Source: Actinomycetes bacterium (GTDB lineage Bacteria; Actinomycetota; Coriobacteriia; Coriobacteriales; Eggerthellaceae). From it: 9,875 bases of DNA. The notes under the pieces are model-generated. The model saw nothing but the letters and a program-made list of their open reading frames with translations. It was not told the origin of the DNA and searched no databases. Numbering within the stretch: position 1 is the first letter of the stretch; the number at the start of each line of letters is the position of its first letter. This document shows positions 1 to 5,662 of the stretch, one piece after another. The stretch covers positions 1 through 9,875 of the forward strand of contig JAEYEL010000142.1 in the NCBI GenBank assembly GCA_023403475.1. Reading direction: 5' to 3'. Made by a program: the position numbers and the translations under genes.

Positions 1-8
1 CGCCTAAT

Positions 9-36
9 GGCACGCCGGGGTGCATTTTGGCGTGTC
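9..36 (+). terminator. possible hairpin, end of an upstream transcript
   Basis: GGCACGCC (9-16) can pair with GGCGTGTC (29-36) as an 8-bp stem with one G-U pair and a 12-nt loop. No clear U-run follows, so a terminator role for a gene left of the window is only a guess. It could equally be part of the long ahcY leader. Confidence 0.25.
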
Positions 37-125
37 CCTCCGGCACCCTCTTCGATACTTTGGCACCCGCTGCCGCGTCCATCGCTCTTTCCTTCATGGT
101 CTTTCTAGGCGGGAAGCGCCGCACC

Positions 126-189
126 GAAAGCGCATGTGGTACGCTTTCCCCAGACCCCAAACCAACGGAAGCAACGCCACGAGAAAGCG
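126..189 (+). promoter_or_regulatory. ahcY leader with two competing stems
   Basis: The segment CGCTTTC at 142-148 can pair with GAAAGCG at 126-132 (9-nt loop) or with an identical GAAAGCG at 183-189. The two pairings exclude each other, and the second ends about 25 nt before the ribosome binding site. Such an arrangement could support attenuation, but I do not recognise a known SAM or SAH riboswitch and no U-run follows either stem. The stems are seen directly; the regulatory role is speculation. Confidence 0.2.
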
Positions 190-223
190 GCAGCACAGGT
201 AAGCGAACGAAAAGGGAGAAACC

Positions 224-1489
224 ATGGCCAGCAACTACGACATCAAAGACATCAACTTGGCGGACGCCGGGCTCGCGCGCATCGAATGGGCCGCACGCGA
301 CATGCCGGTACTCGCAAGCATCCGCGAGCGCTTCGAACGTGAACGCCCGCTTAAGGGCATCCGCGTTGGCGCGTGCATGCATGTGACCACCGAGACCGCC
401 AACCTCATGCGCGCCCTCGTGGCGGCGGGCGCGGAAGTGACACTTTGCGCCTCGAACCCGCTTTCCACCCAAGACGACACGGCGGCATCGCTCGTGCGCG
501 ACTTCGGCGTGAACGTGTTCGCCATCACCGGCGAGGACATGGAAACCTACAACCGCCACATCGAAGCCGTCATAGCCACGAACCCGCAGATCATCATGGA
601 CGACGGAGCAGATTTGGACACCGCGCTTCACACCGCGCACCAAGAAGCGCTTGCCCATGTCATTGGGGGCACCGAGGAAACCACCACCGGCGTGATACGC
701 CTGGCCGCCATGGCCGCCGAAGGGAAGCTGCGCTATCCCGTGTTCAACATCAACGACGCGAACACGAAGCACTTCTTCGACAACCACTACGGCACCGGCC
801 AGTCCACGCTCGACGGCATCGTTCGCGCCACGAATCGCCTTCTGTGCGGTCGCACCATCGTCATCTCGGGCTTCGGACACTGCGGCAGCGGTCTTGCGCT
901 TCGTGCGAAGGGCATGGGCATGCGCGTCATCGTGTGCGAGGTAGACCCCTTGAAAGCGCTCGAAGCGCACATGGAGGGCTACGAGGTCATGCCCGCCGCC
1001 ACGGCAGCCAAATTCGCCGACGTATGGGTCACCGTCACCGGCAACTGCAAGGTCATAGACGCGCCCGCCTTCGAGAACATGAAGAGCGGCGCCATCCTTT
1101 CGAACTCAGGCCACTTCGACTCCGAGATCAACCTTACGTGGCTTGAGGAGCACGCCGTGAAGAAAGAGGAAATCAAGCCGCTCGTGGAAGAGTACACGCT
1201 GGCCGACGGGCGCACCGTCATCGTGCTTGCGCAAGGTCGCCTCGTGAACCTTTCCTGCGCCGAGGGGCACCCCGCAAGCGTCATGGACATGAGCTTCGCG
1301 AACCAGGCGCTGGCCGCCGAATATCTGCTCCTGCACGCCGACGAACTGGAGAACAAGGTCTATAACGTTCCCGCATCCATCGACGACAACGTGGCGAAGG
1401 TCAAGCTGGAAACACTCGGCGTTCAGATAGATACCCTCACCGAGGAGCAGATCAAATACATGAACAGCTGGAACTTCGCCGAAGCGTAA
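224..1489 (+). CDS. ahcY: S-adenosylhomocysteine hydrolase (adenosylhomocysteinase)
   Basis: This 421-residue cytosolic enzyme reversibly splits S-adenosylhomocysteine into adenosine and homocysteine with bound NAD, relieving product inhibition of SAM-dependent methyltransferases and feeding the methionine cycle. Visible family landmarks are the substrate-domain Asp pair in IIMDDGAD (residues 123-130), GGTEETTTG (148-156), the catalytic Lys and Asp in NDANTKHFFDN (177-187: K182, D186), the GxGxxG Rossmann turn GFGHCGSG (216-223), the SGHFD histidine (H298) and EGHP (H349). GTGQS at 190-194 replaces the GCRES-type motif of eukaryotic and most proteobacterial enzymes. The length and the short C-terminus ending near LTEEQIKYM (405-413) match the compact archaeal/Thermotoga-type branch. 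The ATG at 224 is preceded by GGGAG at 214-218. No methionine-cycle gene lies beside it here. The following gene has its own promoter, so ahcY probably ends its transcript. Confidence 0.97.
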   Translation: MASNYDIKDINLADAGLARIEWAARDMPVLASIRERFERERPLKGIRVGACMHVTTETANLMRALVAAGAEVTLCASNPLSTQDDTAASLVRDFGVNVFAITGEDMETYNRHIEAVIATNPQIIMDDGADLDTALHTAHQEALAHVIGGTEETTTGVIRLAAMAAEGKLRYPVFNINDANTKHFFDNHYGTGQSTLDGIVRATNRLLCGRTIVISGFGHCGSGLALRAKGMGMRVIVCEVDPLKALEAHMEGYEVMPAATAAKFADVWVTVTGNCKVIDAPAFENMKSGAILSNSGHFDSEINLTWLEEHAVKKEEIKPLVEEYTLADGRTVIVLAQGRLVNLSCAEGHPASVMDMSFANQALAAEYLLLHADELENKVYNVPASIDDNVAKVKLETLGVQIDTLTEEQIKYMNSWNFAEA

Positions 1490-1560
1490 GGGTTCGGGCG
1501 CAAGGGACTCTTTCTTTACCCGCCGTCCTATCGTCCTGCCGCCCTATCGCCCCATCCCGT

Positions 1561-1595
1561 CGCCCCGCGCCCGTCCGATCCCCTGGCGCGGGGCG
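1561..1595 (+). terminator. GC-rich stem-loop after ahcY
   Basis: CGCCCCGCGCC (1561-1571) pairs perfectly with GGCGCGGGGCG (1585-1595), an 11-bp GC-only stem with a 13-nt loop, 71 nt after the ahcY stop. There is no U-run, so it is either a U-less terminator or an mRNA 3'-end stabilising hairpin. The pyrimidine-rich stretch before it (about 1516-1560) repeats CTATCG-type words. Confidence 0.5.
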
Positions 1596-1621
1596 GAAAC
1601 GACACCGACTGCCTTCCATAT

Positions 1622-1736
1622 CCTACCTTCGATTGCCACCGTTTCCGAACTTGTCATTCACCTTTTTCCGAACTTGCCGCCTAGCCGCTTCCAAGCTTGT
1701 CATTCAGCTATTGCCGAGCTTGTCATCGAGCCATTC
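1622..1736. repeat. degenerate 23-nt tandem repeat upstream of the transporter promoter
   Basis: Four consecutive units start at 1645, 1668, 1691 and 1714, exactly 23 nt apart. They share the shape CCGARCTTGTCAT; unit 2 is the most divergent after the first nine bases. A weaker fifth unit may start at 1622. The period is not a multiple of three and no coding frame with a ribosome site uses it. It ends about 45 nt before the -35 box of the lysine-riboswitch transcript. It could be a protein-binding array or slippage-derived filler. Confidence 0.6.
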
Positions 1737-1780
1737 AACCGCTTAGCAGGGCACAATATCCGTTGTAGGCAGATTTTCTC

Positions 1781-1808
1781 TTCACAAACGACTTCAAGCC
1801 GCTATACT
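1781..1808 (+). promoter_or_regulatory. sigma70-type promoter of the lysine-riboswitch/transporter transcript
   Basis: TTCACA (1781-1786, five of six to TTGACA) and TATACT (1803-1808) are separated by 16 nt. Transcription would start near 1815, just 5' of the riboswitch P1 stem (1827), which is the expected placement. This gives a leader of about 350 nt before the ATG at 2168. Confidence 0.75.
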
Positions 1809-1826
1809 GGCTCCATTGACAAAAGA

Positions 1827-1994
1827 CATGATGGAGGTGCGGCTCCCATCAGTAGCTTCGAGAAAACGCTCGGGAAGCGCGAAGCGAAAGGGGGCGCTGC
1901 CGAAGAGACCGGGCGATTTCCCGATTCTTCCGGTTTCTGGGCTGCAGGACAACATGCTGCAGACTGTCGCGAAAAACCGCGGAGAGCTATCATG
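1827..1994 (+). promoter_or_regulatory. lysine riboswitch (L box)
   Basis: The aptamer is recognised from conserved blocks in the correct order: GGAGGTGCGG at 1833-1842, CAGTAGC around 1850-1856, GAAAGGGGGCGCTGCCGAAG at 1886-1905, GACTGTC at 1962-1968 and GGAGAGCTATC at 1981-1991. Helices can be drawn. P1 is CATGATGG (1827-1834) with CTATCATG (1987-1994). P3 is GAGACCGG (1905-1912) with CCGGTTTC (1930-1937). P4 is CTGCAG (1942-1947) with CTGCAG (1957-1962). P5 is CGCG (1968-1971) with CGCG (1978-1981). The class binds L-lysine and usually turns expression off. The downstream platform here is transcriptional. The identity is from recall of the consensus, not a covariance-model search. Confidence 0.93.
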
Positions 1995-2019
1995 GCGCAC
2001 AGACTTATGTTCCTTTCTG

Positions 2020-2050
2020 TCGGGCCATGAAGCATCATGGCCCGATTTTT
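2020..2050 (+). terminator. intrinsic terminator of the lysine riboswitch
   Basis: TCGGGCCATG (2020-2029) pairs perfectly with CATGGCCCGA (2036-2045) around a 6-nt loop and is followed by TTTTT (2046-2050). The competing antiterminator is TCATGGC (1990-1996) with GCCATGA (2024-2030). The first partner overlaps the 3' strand of P1, so lysine binding that locks P1 frees the terminator. Without lysine, the antiterminator would let polymerase reach the transporter gene. Confidence 0.92.
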
Positions 2051-2065
2051 CGACTCTCCGACATG

Positions 2066-2130
2066 CAGTTTGCGCAGACGCGCCCCGCAGCCCGTTTGGC
2101 GGGACGCAAGACGCAAACTTTCGCAAACTG
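2066..2130 (+). repeat. inverted repeat between the riboswitch terminator and the start codon
   Basis: CAGTTTGCG (2066-2074) is perfectly complementary to CGCAAACTG (2122-2130), and a second CGCAAAC lies at 2112-2118. A hairpin is possible in the read-through mRNA 38 nt before the ATG. It does not cover the ribosome site at 2158-2165, so any role is unclear. Confidence 0.35.
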
Positions 2131-2167
2131 CGAACCGAAGGGTCGAAGCAAACAGAAAGGAAGGGAA

Positions 2168-3718
2168 ATGGAATTCGTAGGGACGTTTTGGGCTTTGGTT
2201 CCCCCGCTGGTGGCTATTGTGCTGGCGCTCATCACCAAGGAAACCTACAGCTCGCTTTTCATCGGCATCGTGGTGGGCGGCCTTCTGGTTTCGGGATTCG
2301 ACCCCGTTGGCACGGTTGACGAGATTGTGAACGTGGGGCTTGTTCCCGCCATCTCGGAAAACGCCGGCATCTTCGTTTTTCTGGTCGAGCTGGGCGTGAT
2401 CGTGGCGCTCATCAGCTCCACCGGCGCGGCTACGGCGTTCGGCAACTGGGCGGCCAAACACATCAAGTCGCGCGTGGGCTCGCTTATAGCCACGTTTATC
2501 TTCAGCCTGCTCATCTTCATCGACGACTACTTCGCCTGCCTCACCGTGGGCACGGTCATGAAACCAGTGACCGACAAGTTCCGCGTCTCCCGCGCGAAGC
2601 TCTCCTACATCATAGACGCCACGGCGGCGCCTATCTGCATGATCGCTCCCGTGTCGTCGTGGGCGGCGGCGGTTTCGGGCTGCGTGCCCGACGACATGAA
2701 CGGCCTCGAACTGTTCGTGAGCGCCATACCGTTCAACTTCTACAGCCTGCTCACGCTCGCGTTCCTTGTCGGCATCACCGTCATGGCTTTCGACTACGGT
2801 CCCATGGCGAAGGCGGAGCTTGAGGCCATCAAATCGGGCAACGTAGGTTCTCTTGGCAACGACGAGAGCGCCGAGGCGACGCGCGCGCGCACTGTCGACA
2901 TGGTCGTTCCCATTCTCGTTCTTATCGTCACCTGCGTGGGCGGCATGCTCTACGTGGGCGGGTTCTTCGGTGCCGACGCATCGGGCTCTACCGAAAACGT
3001 GGGCAATATCGTGGGCGCGTTCGGCAGCACCGATGCCTTCGTGGCGCTTCCGTGGGGCGGCATCATCGCCGTGGTGATCTCGTTCGTGTACCTATGGCTG
3101 CGCCGCGTGGTGGGCATGCGCGCCTCCATGGATTCCTGCGTCAAGGGCTTCAACGCCATGGTTCCGGCCCTGCTCATCCTCACGTTCGCCTATTCGCTGA
3201 AGAACATGACCGGAGCGCTTGACGCGGCGGGTTACGTGGCGGGCGTCATGGAGGGCGCCGCTGCCGGCCTGTATATGATGCTTCCCGCCATCATCTTTTT
3301 GGTGGCGTGCGGACTTTCGTTTTCCACGGGCACGAGCTGGGGCACCTTCGGCATCCTCATTCCCATCGTGCTGCCCATCTTCGCGAACGAGCCCACGCTC
3401 ATGACCATCGGCATTTCCGCGTGCCTGGCCGGTGCCGTGTGCGGCGACCACTGCTCGCCCATTTCCGACACCACCATCATGGCCTCGGCGGGGGCGAACG
3501 TGAACCACGTTACGCACGTGTCAACGCAGCTGCCTTACGCCATAACGGTAGCTGCTCTGAGCTTTGTGTGCTTCGTCATCGCCGGCTTCGTGCAAAACGC
3601 GCTCATCTGCCTGATTGTGGGCGTGGCGCTGGTGTTCGGCACCTTGTTCGTGATGCGCTCCACCGTGGGCAAGAAGAACGGCACCGCCGGCAACTACAAG
3701 TTGGAAGCTGCCGAATAA
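2168..3718 (+). CDS. NhaC-superfamily transporter, predicted lysine importer
   Basis: This is a 516-residue multi-pass inner-membrane protein of about a dozen hydrophobic segments. The NhaC/ion-transporter signatures are clear: IDDYF at 118-122, GTSWGT at 388-393 and GDHCSPISDTT at 426-436. A charged cytoplasmic-type loop runs from about 212 to 243. NhaC members exchange Na+ and H+ or use Na+ to move organic substrates. The L-box-controlled branch has been proposed in comparative genomics to import lysine (called LysW). The lysine riboswitch and terminator directly upstream support lysine uptake here, repressed when lysine is plentiful. I chose the ATG at 2168 because AAGGAAGGG precedes it and the hydrophobic N-terminus begins there. 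The in-frame ATG at 2027 lies inside the terminator hairpin and would add a polar tail coded by regulatory RNA. Substrate specificity remains inferred, so the symbol is left blank. Confidence 0.93.
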   Translation: MEFVGTFWALVPPLVAIVLALITKETYSSLFIGIVVGGLLVSGFDPVGTVDEIVNVGLVPAISENAGIFVFLVELGVIVALISSTGAATAFGNWAAKHIKSRVGSLIATFIFSLLIFIDDYFACLTVGTVMKPVTDKFRVSRAKLSYIIDATAAPICMIAPVSSWAAAVSGCVPDDMNGLELFVSAIPFNFYSLLTLAFLVGITVMAFDYGPMAKAELEAIKSGNVGSLGNDESAEATRARTVDMVVPILVLIVTCVGGMLYVGGFFGADASGSTENVGNIVGAFGSTDAFVALPWGGIIAVVISFVYLWLRRVVGMRASMDSCVKGFNAMVPALLILTFAYSLKNMTGALDAAGYVAGVMEGAAAGLYMMLPAIIFLVACGLSFSTGTSWGTFGILIPIVLPIFANEPTLMTIGISACLAGAVCGDHCSPISDTTIMASAGANVNHVTHVSTQLPYAITVAALSFVCFVIAGFVQNALICLIVGVALVFGTLFVMRSTVGKKNGTAGNYKLEAAE

Positions 3719-3747
3719 CAAGCGTCGAATAGCGACCGCATCCGCAA

Positions 3748-3794
3748 AACGAAAGCGGGGTCTGCTGTGAAAGATGGCAGATCTCGCTTTCGTT
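3748..3794. terminator. bidirectional terminator between convergent genes
   Basis: An 18-bp stem joins 3748-3765 with 3777-3794 (AACGAAAGCG opposite CGCTTTCGTT, with two G-U pairs on this strand) around an 11-nt loop. It lies 30 nt after the transporter stop. On the minus strand the stem is followed by a TTTT run, so it fits best as the terminator of the DUF5662 gene and serves the transporter from the other side. Confidence 0.8.
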
Positions 3795-3796
3795 GT

Positions 3797-3895
3797 CGAA
3801 GGCCGTTACAGGCGCTGCGCGCGAAAGCCGCTACAGGGCCCGTTGCCAGAACTGTTGTGAGGTCCGTTGTCGAAGGCGCCGCGCGTGAAAGCATG
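3797..3895. repeat. degenerate 25-nt direct repeats
   Basis: Units beginning with CGAARGC start at 3797 and 3822 (25 nt apart), share CCGYTACAGG, and recur in decayed form at 3847 and 3871. The last copy looks like the first with about 10 nt deleted, ending in GCGCGTGAAAGC. The repeat fills the gap between the transporter terminator and the end of the DUF5662 gene. No coding role is seen. Confidence 0.45.
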
Positions 3896-3907
3896 CCTAC
3901 CGCATGC
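3891..3907 (-). terminator. small stem-loop after the DUF5662 gene
   Basis: GCATGC (3891-3896) and GCATGC (3902-3907) flank a 5-nt loop, 9 nt past the stop codon on the minus strand, followed only by TTTC. It is weak as a terminator. The strong stem at 3748-3794 is the better candidate. Confidence 0.3.
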
Positions 3908-3915
3908 GATTTCCC

Positions 3916-4500
3916 CTAGAACCGCCCCTGCTCCCCGAAGGTGAAGCGCGGCTCCACGATGCCTTCGCGGATAGCCCGGAACGCCTCCTTCTCCCCTCGT
4001 TCGGCCAGATATTCCAGCATGCCCTCGAGCATGGCGGCCGAATCAGGGTGGATGGTCATCCTGTGGCGCGTGCACCGGTAGTACCGCAACGCGCTCGCGT
4101 CGGTGTAGGCGGCACCCTCGTACACCTTGCACGCGGCCACGCGATCGCAAAACATCTCGACCACGTAGCGCGTGGACATGGGCTTGCCCTCAAGCGTGCC
4201 GTCCTGGCTGTTGCGGATATCCACCCAATATTCGTAGTGGTGCCTGTTGCGCCCCTTGTGGTGCAGCCATGCAGCAGAATAGCCCAGCGCGTCTCGTTCG
4301 GCGGCATTCGGGCTGCGCGTTCCCTGATAGTAGCGCACGCCCGCTGCGAACTCCACGGGCGCGTACTTCGACAAATCGTGCAGAAGCCCCTGCTTGTAAA
4401 GCCCCACCGCGAAGCAATTGCGCATCACTTCCATCTTGTGTCTCGTTATCGTGCGAAAATGCGCCTTCGCATTGGCGAAGCTTTGCGACCTTTCGAACAT
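3916..4500 (-). CDS. DUF5662 family protein
   Basis: This 194-residue soluble protein has no signal peptide or membrane segment. It matches what I recall of DUF5662: an N-terminal block RTITRHKMEVMRNCFAVGLY, then LLHDLSKYAPVEF with an HD-like His-Asp pair, YYQGTRSP, and the histidine-rich HHKGRNRHHYEYW. The ordered His/Asp residues suggest a metal-binding, HD-domain-like helical fold, but the reaction and substrate are unknown. The start at 4500 is set by GGGAGG four bases upstream. An extension to 4587 lacks a ribosome site and would read through the 14-nt repeat array. A perfect TATAAT lies about 140 nt upstream. The gene converges on the transporter and has no operon partner. Confidence 0.9.
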   Translation of the reverse strand: MFERSQSFANAKAHFRTITRHKMEVMRNCFAVGLYKQGLLHDLSKYAPVEFAAGVRYYQGTRSPNAAERDALGYSAAWLHHKGRNRHHYEYWVDIRNSQDGTLEGKPMSTRYVVEMFCDRVAACKVYEGAAYTDASALRYYRCTRHRMTIHPDSAAMLEGMLEYLAERGEKEAFRAIREGIVEPRFTFGEQGRF

Positions 4501-4517
4501 AGAACCTCCCGTTACAC

Positions 4518-4615
4518 GAGCAAACGTATATGAGCCGACGCACGCGGGTCTGCGCACGCGAGCTGGCGCACACGGGCCGAAGGGCACAAGCCGAAGGGCG
4601 CGGAACCCGCACTGC
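4518..4615. repeat. 14-nt tandem repeat in the DUF5662 5' leader
   Basis: Consecutive 14-nt units start at 4518, 4532, 4546, 4560, 4574, 4588 and perhaps 4602, with plus-strand shape GAGCCGRCGCACGC. The middle units are the most alike; two units carry CCGAAGGGC instead. The array occupies nearly the whole transcribed leader between the predicted start site (near 4634) and the ribosome site at 4505-4510. The period is not a multiple of three. On the mRNA strand each CCCTTCGGC can form a small UUCG-loop hairpin. Confidence 0.6.
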
Positions 4616-4640
4616 GGCCGTGAAAGCCGATATGCTGGCG

Positions 4641-4671
4641 ATTATACAGTGGCGCGGCACCCTCACCGCAA
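4641..4671 (-). promoter_or_regulatory. promoter of the DUF5662 gene
   Basis: On the minus strand there is a perfect TATAAT (4646 down to 4641), with TTGCGG (4671 to 4666) 19 nt upstream as a weak -35. A 7-bp inverted repeat (GCGGCAC at 4654-4660 and GTGCCGC at 4678-4684) lies across the spacer and just beyond the -35, and could be an operator. Confidence 0.5.
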
Positions 4672-4684
4672 TCGTCCGTGCCGC

Positions 4685-5050
4685 AAAGCACGATGCTACC
4701 TGCTCGCAACAGCCACGAACAAGAATACCCCACCGAAGTCGATGCCAAAAGACCGAATCGAAGAAATGCCCGATTTTCGTTGAAAAGTCGAGGTCACCAC
4801 ATCCCACCAGCTTCCTCGCAGGACGGGCACAAGAGCGACACAAAGACCCCGAGCTACGGAAGCATAACCAAGATGCACGAGACATTCTGCAAGCCGTAAA
4901 CGAAAGCGGCTGGCGACACAACTCAGGAACAAACAATCCAATACCCGCCTCCCATAGCCGCAACCTCCGATTCCCCACGCTTTTTCGCAACGGCTTCCCC
5001 GCAGCAGCTTCTCCGCCGCCTCGGCTTCTGCCCCTTCTCGTAGCCGCATA
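4685..5050. other. non-coding spacer, no supported gene
   Basis: Open frames here lack ribosome sites, keep no consistent codon pattern and overlap each other on both strands. The only structure noticed is a decayed similarity to the downstream 60-nt repeat around 4769-4795, where TTGAAAAGTCG resembles TTGAAAAATCG of the unit at 5051. Confidence 0.5.
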
Positions 5051-5231
5051 TTGAAAAATCGGATTTTAGGGGGAAGGGTGGTCTTCAACACGAAAAAGAG
5101 GCTGGCTCCTGTTAAGAAATTGGAATTGAGGGGAAATGGGGCCATCAAAACACGAAAACGCCCGATTCTTGTTAAGAATTTGGAATTGAGGGGAAGATTG
5201 GTCTCCTGTGAATTTTGCGAGCTGCGGTTAT
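5051..5231. repeat. 60-nt repeat family, three direct copies
   Basis: Units start at 5051, 5112 and 5172 (spacing 61 and 60 nt). The second and third share a 22-nt core (5112-5133 and 5172-5193) with one mismatch, containing GGAATTGAGGGGAA. The first is more diverged (TTGAAAAATCGGATTTTAGG). Between cores lies a less conserved AAAACACGAAAAC-type segment. The DNA is clearly richer in A and T than the flanking genes. Both strands stay open across the copies because the period is a multiple of three, but there is no ribosome site, so I do not call a gene. Confidence 0.7.
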
Positions 5232-5295
5232 GGAAGCATCTACAATTCAAAACGACGAAAAATCAAAGAAAAAGCCGTTTCCCACTCTGTTTTCG

Positions 5296-5349
5296 CCCCT
5301 CAATTCCAATTTCTTAACACGAATTCACGATTTCCATGTTTTAAGAGGA
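5296..5349. repeat. inverted copy of the 60-nt repeat
   Basis: The 22 bases at 5296-5317 are the exact reverse complement of the core at 5112-5133. Similarity continues more loosely to about 5349, where TGTTTTAAGAGG mirrors the A-rich part of the direct units. With the direct copies it could form a long stem around a loop of about 100 to 160 nt. Confidence 0.7.
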
Positions 5350-5662
5350 AACAGAGAAAGGCGAAAGGAAACGCAAAGAAGAGAAGAAGGCACCGGGCAC
5401 CAGAGACCAAGAAAGCAAGAAGAGGGCGCATGGGAAGCGAAAAGAAATGGGAGAGAGATCCATAGGAGACCAAATGACCCGTGTCAAGATTTCAGACGTG
5501 GAAGCTTGGCACAGGCCAACGGAAAAGAGAATCCATCAAGGGAAACGGGAGCGAGAGGGCAGGCGGACAGACGGACAGGCGGGCGGACAAGAAAGCAAAC
5601 GATCGGGCAGGCTGGCAAGCGGGTCGCTACCCTGTATTCGGTGCAGCTTATTGCCAGAAAAA
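5350..5662. other. purine-rich spacer, no supported gene
   Basis: From about 5339 to 5480 the plus strand is overwhelmingly A and G, then 5559-5590 carries short GGCGGACAG-type repeats. An ATG at 5474 follows AGGAG at 5464-5468, but its 79-residue product is a low-complexity Arg/Gly/Lys-rich string that runs antisense into the next gene's end. I do not accept it as a gene. Confidence 0.45.

Noticed and set aside
126..223. SAH or SAM riboswitch before ahcY
   Set aside because: None of the conserved blocks of known SAM or SAH classes could be found; only short competing stems are visible.
5051..5317. Repeat-protein gene with 20-residue repeats on either strand
   Set aside because: The open frames follow from a period divisible by three. 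There is no ribosome site, codon use is unlike the neighbours, and both strands are open alike.
5051..5349. CRISPR array
   Set aside because: Units are tandem 60-mers with related, not unique, intervening DNA. One copy is inverted and no cas gene is present.
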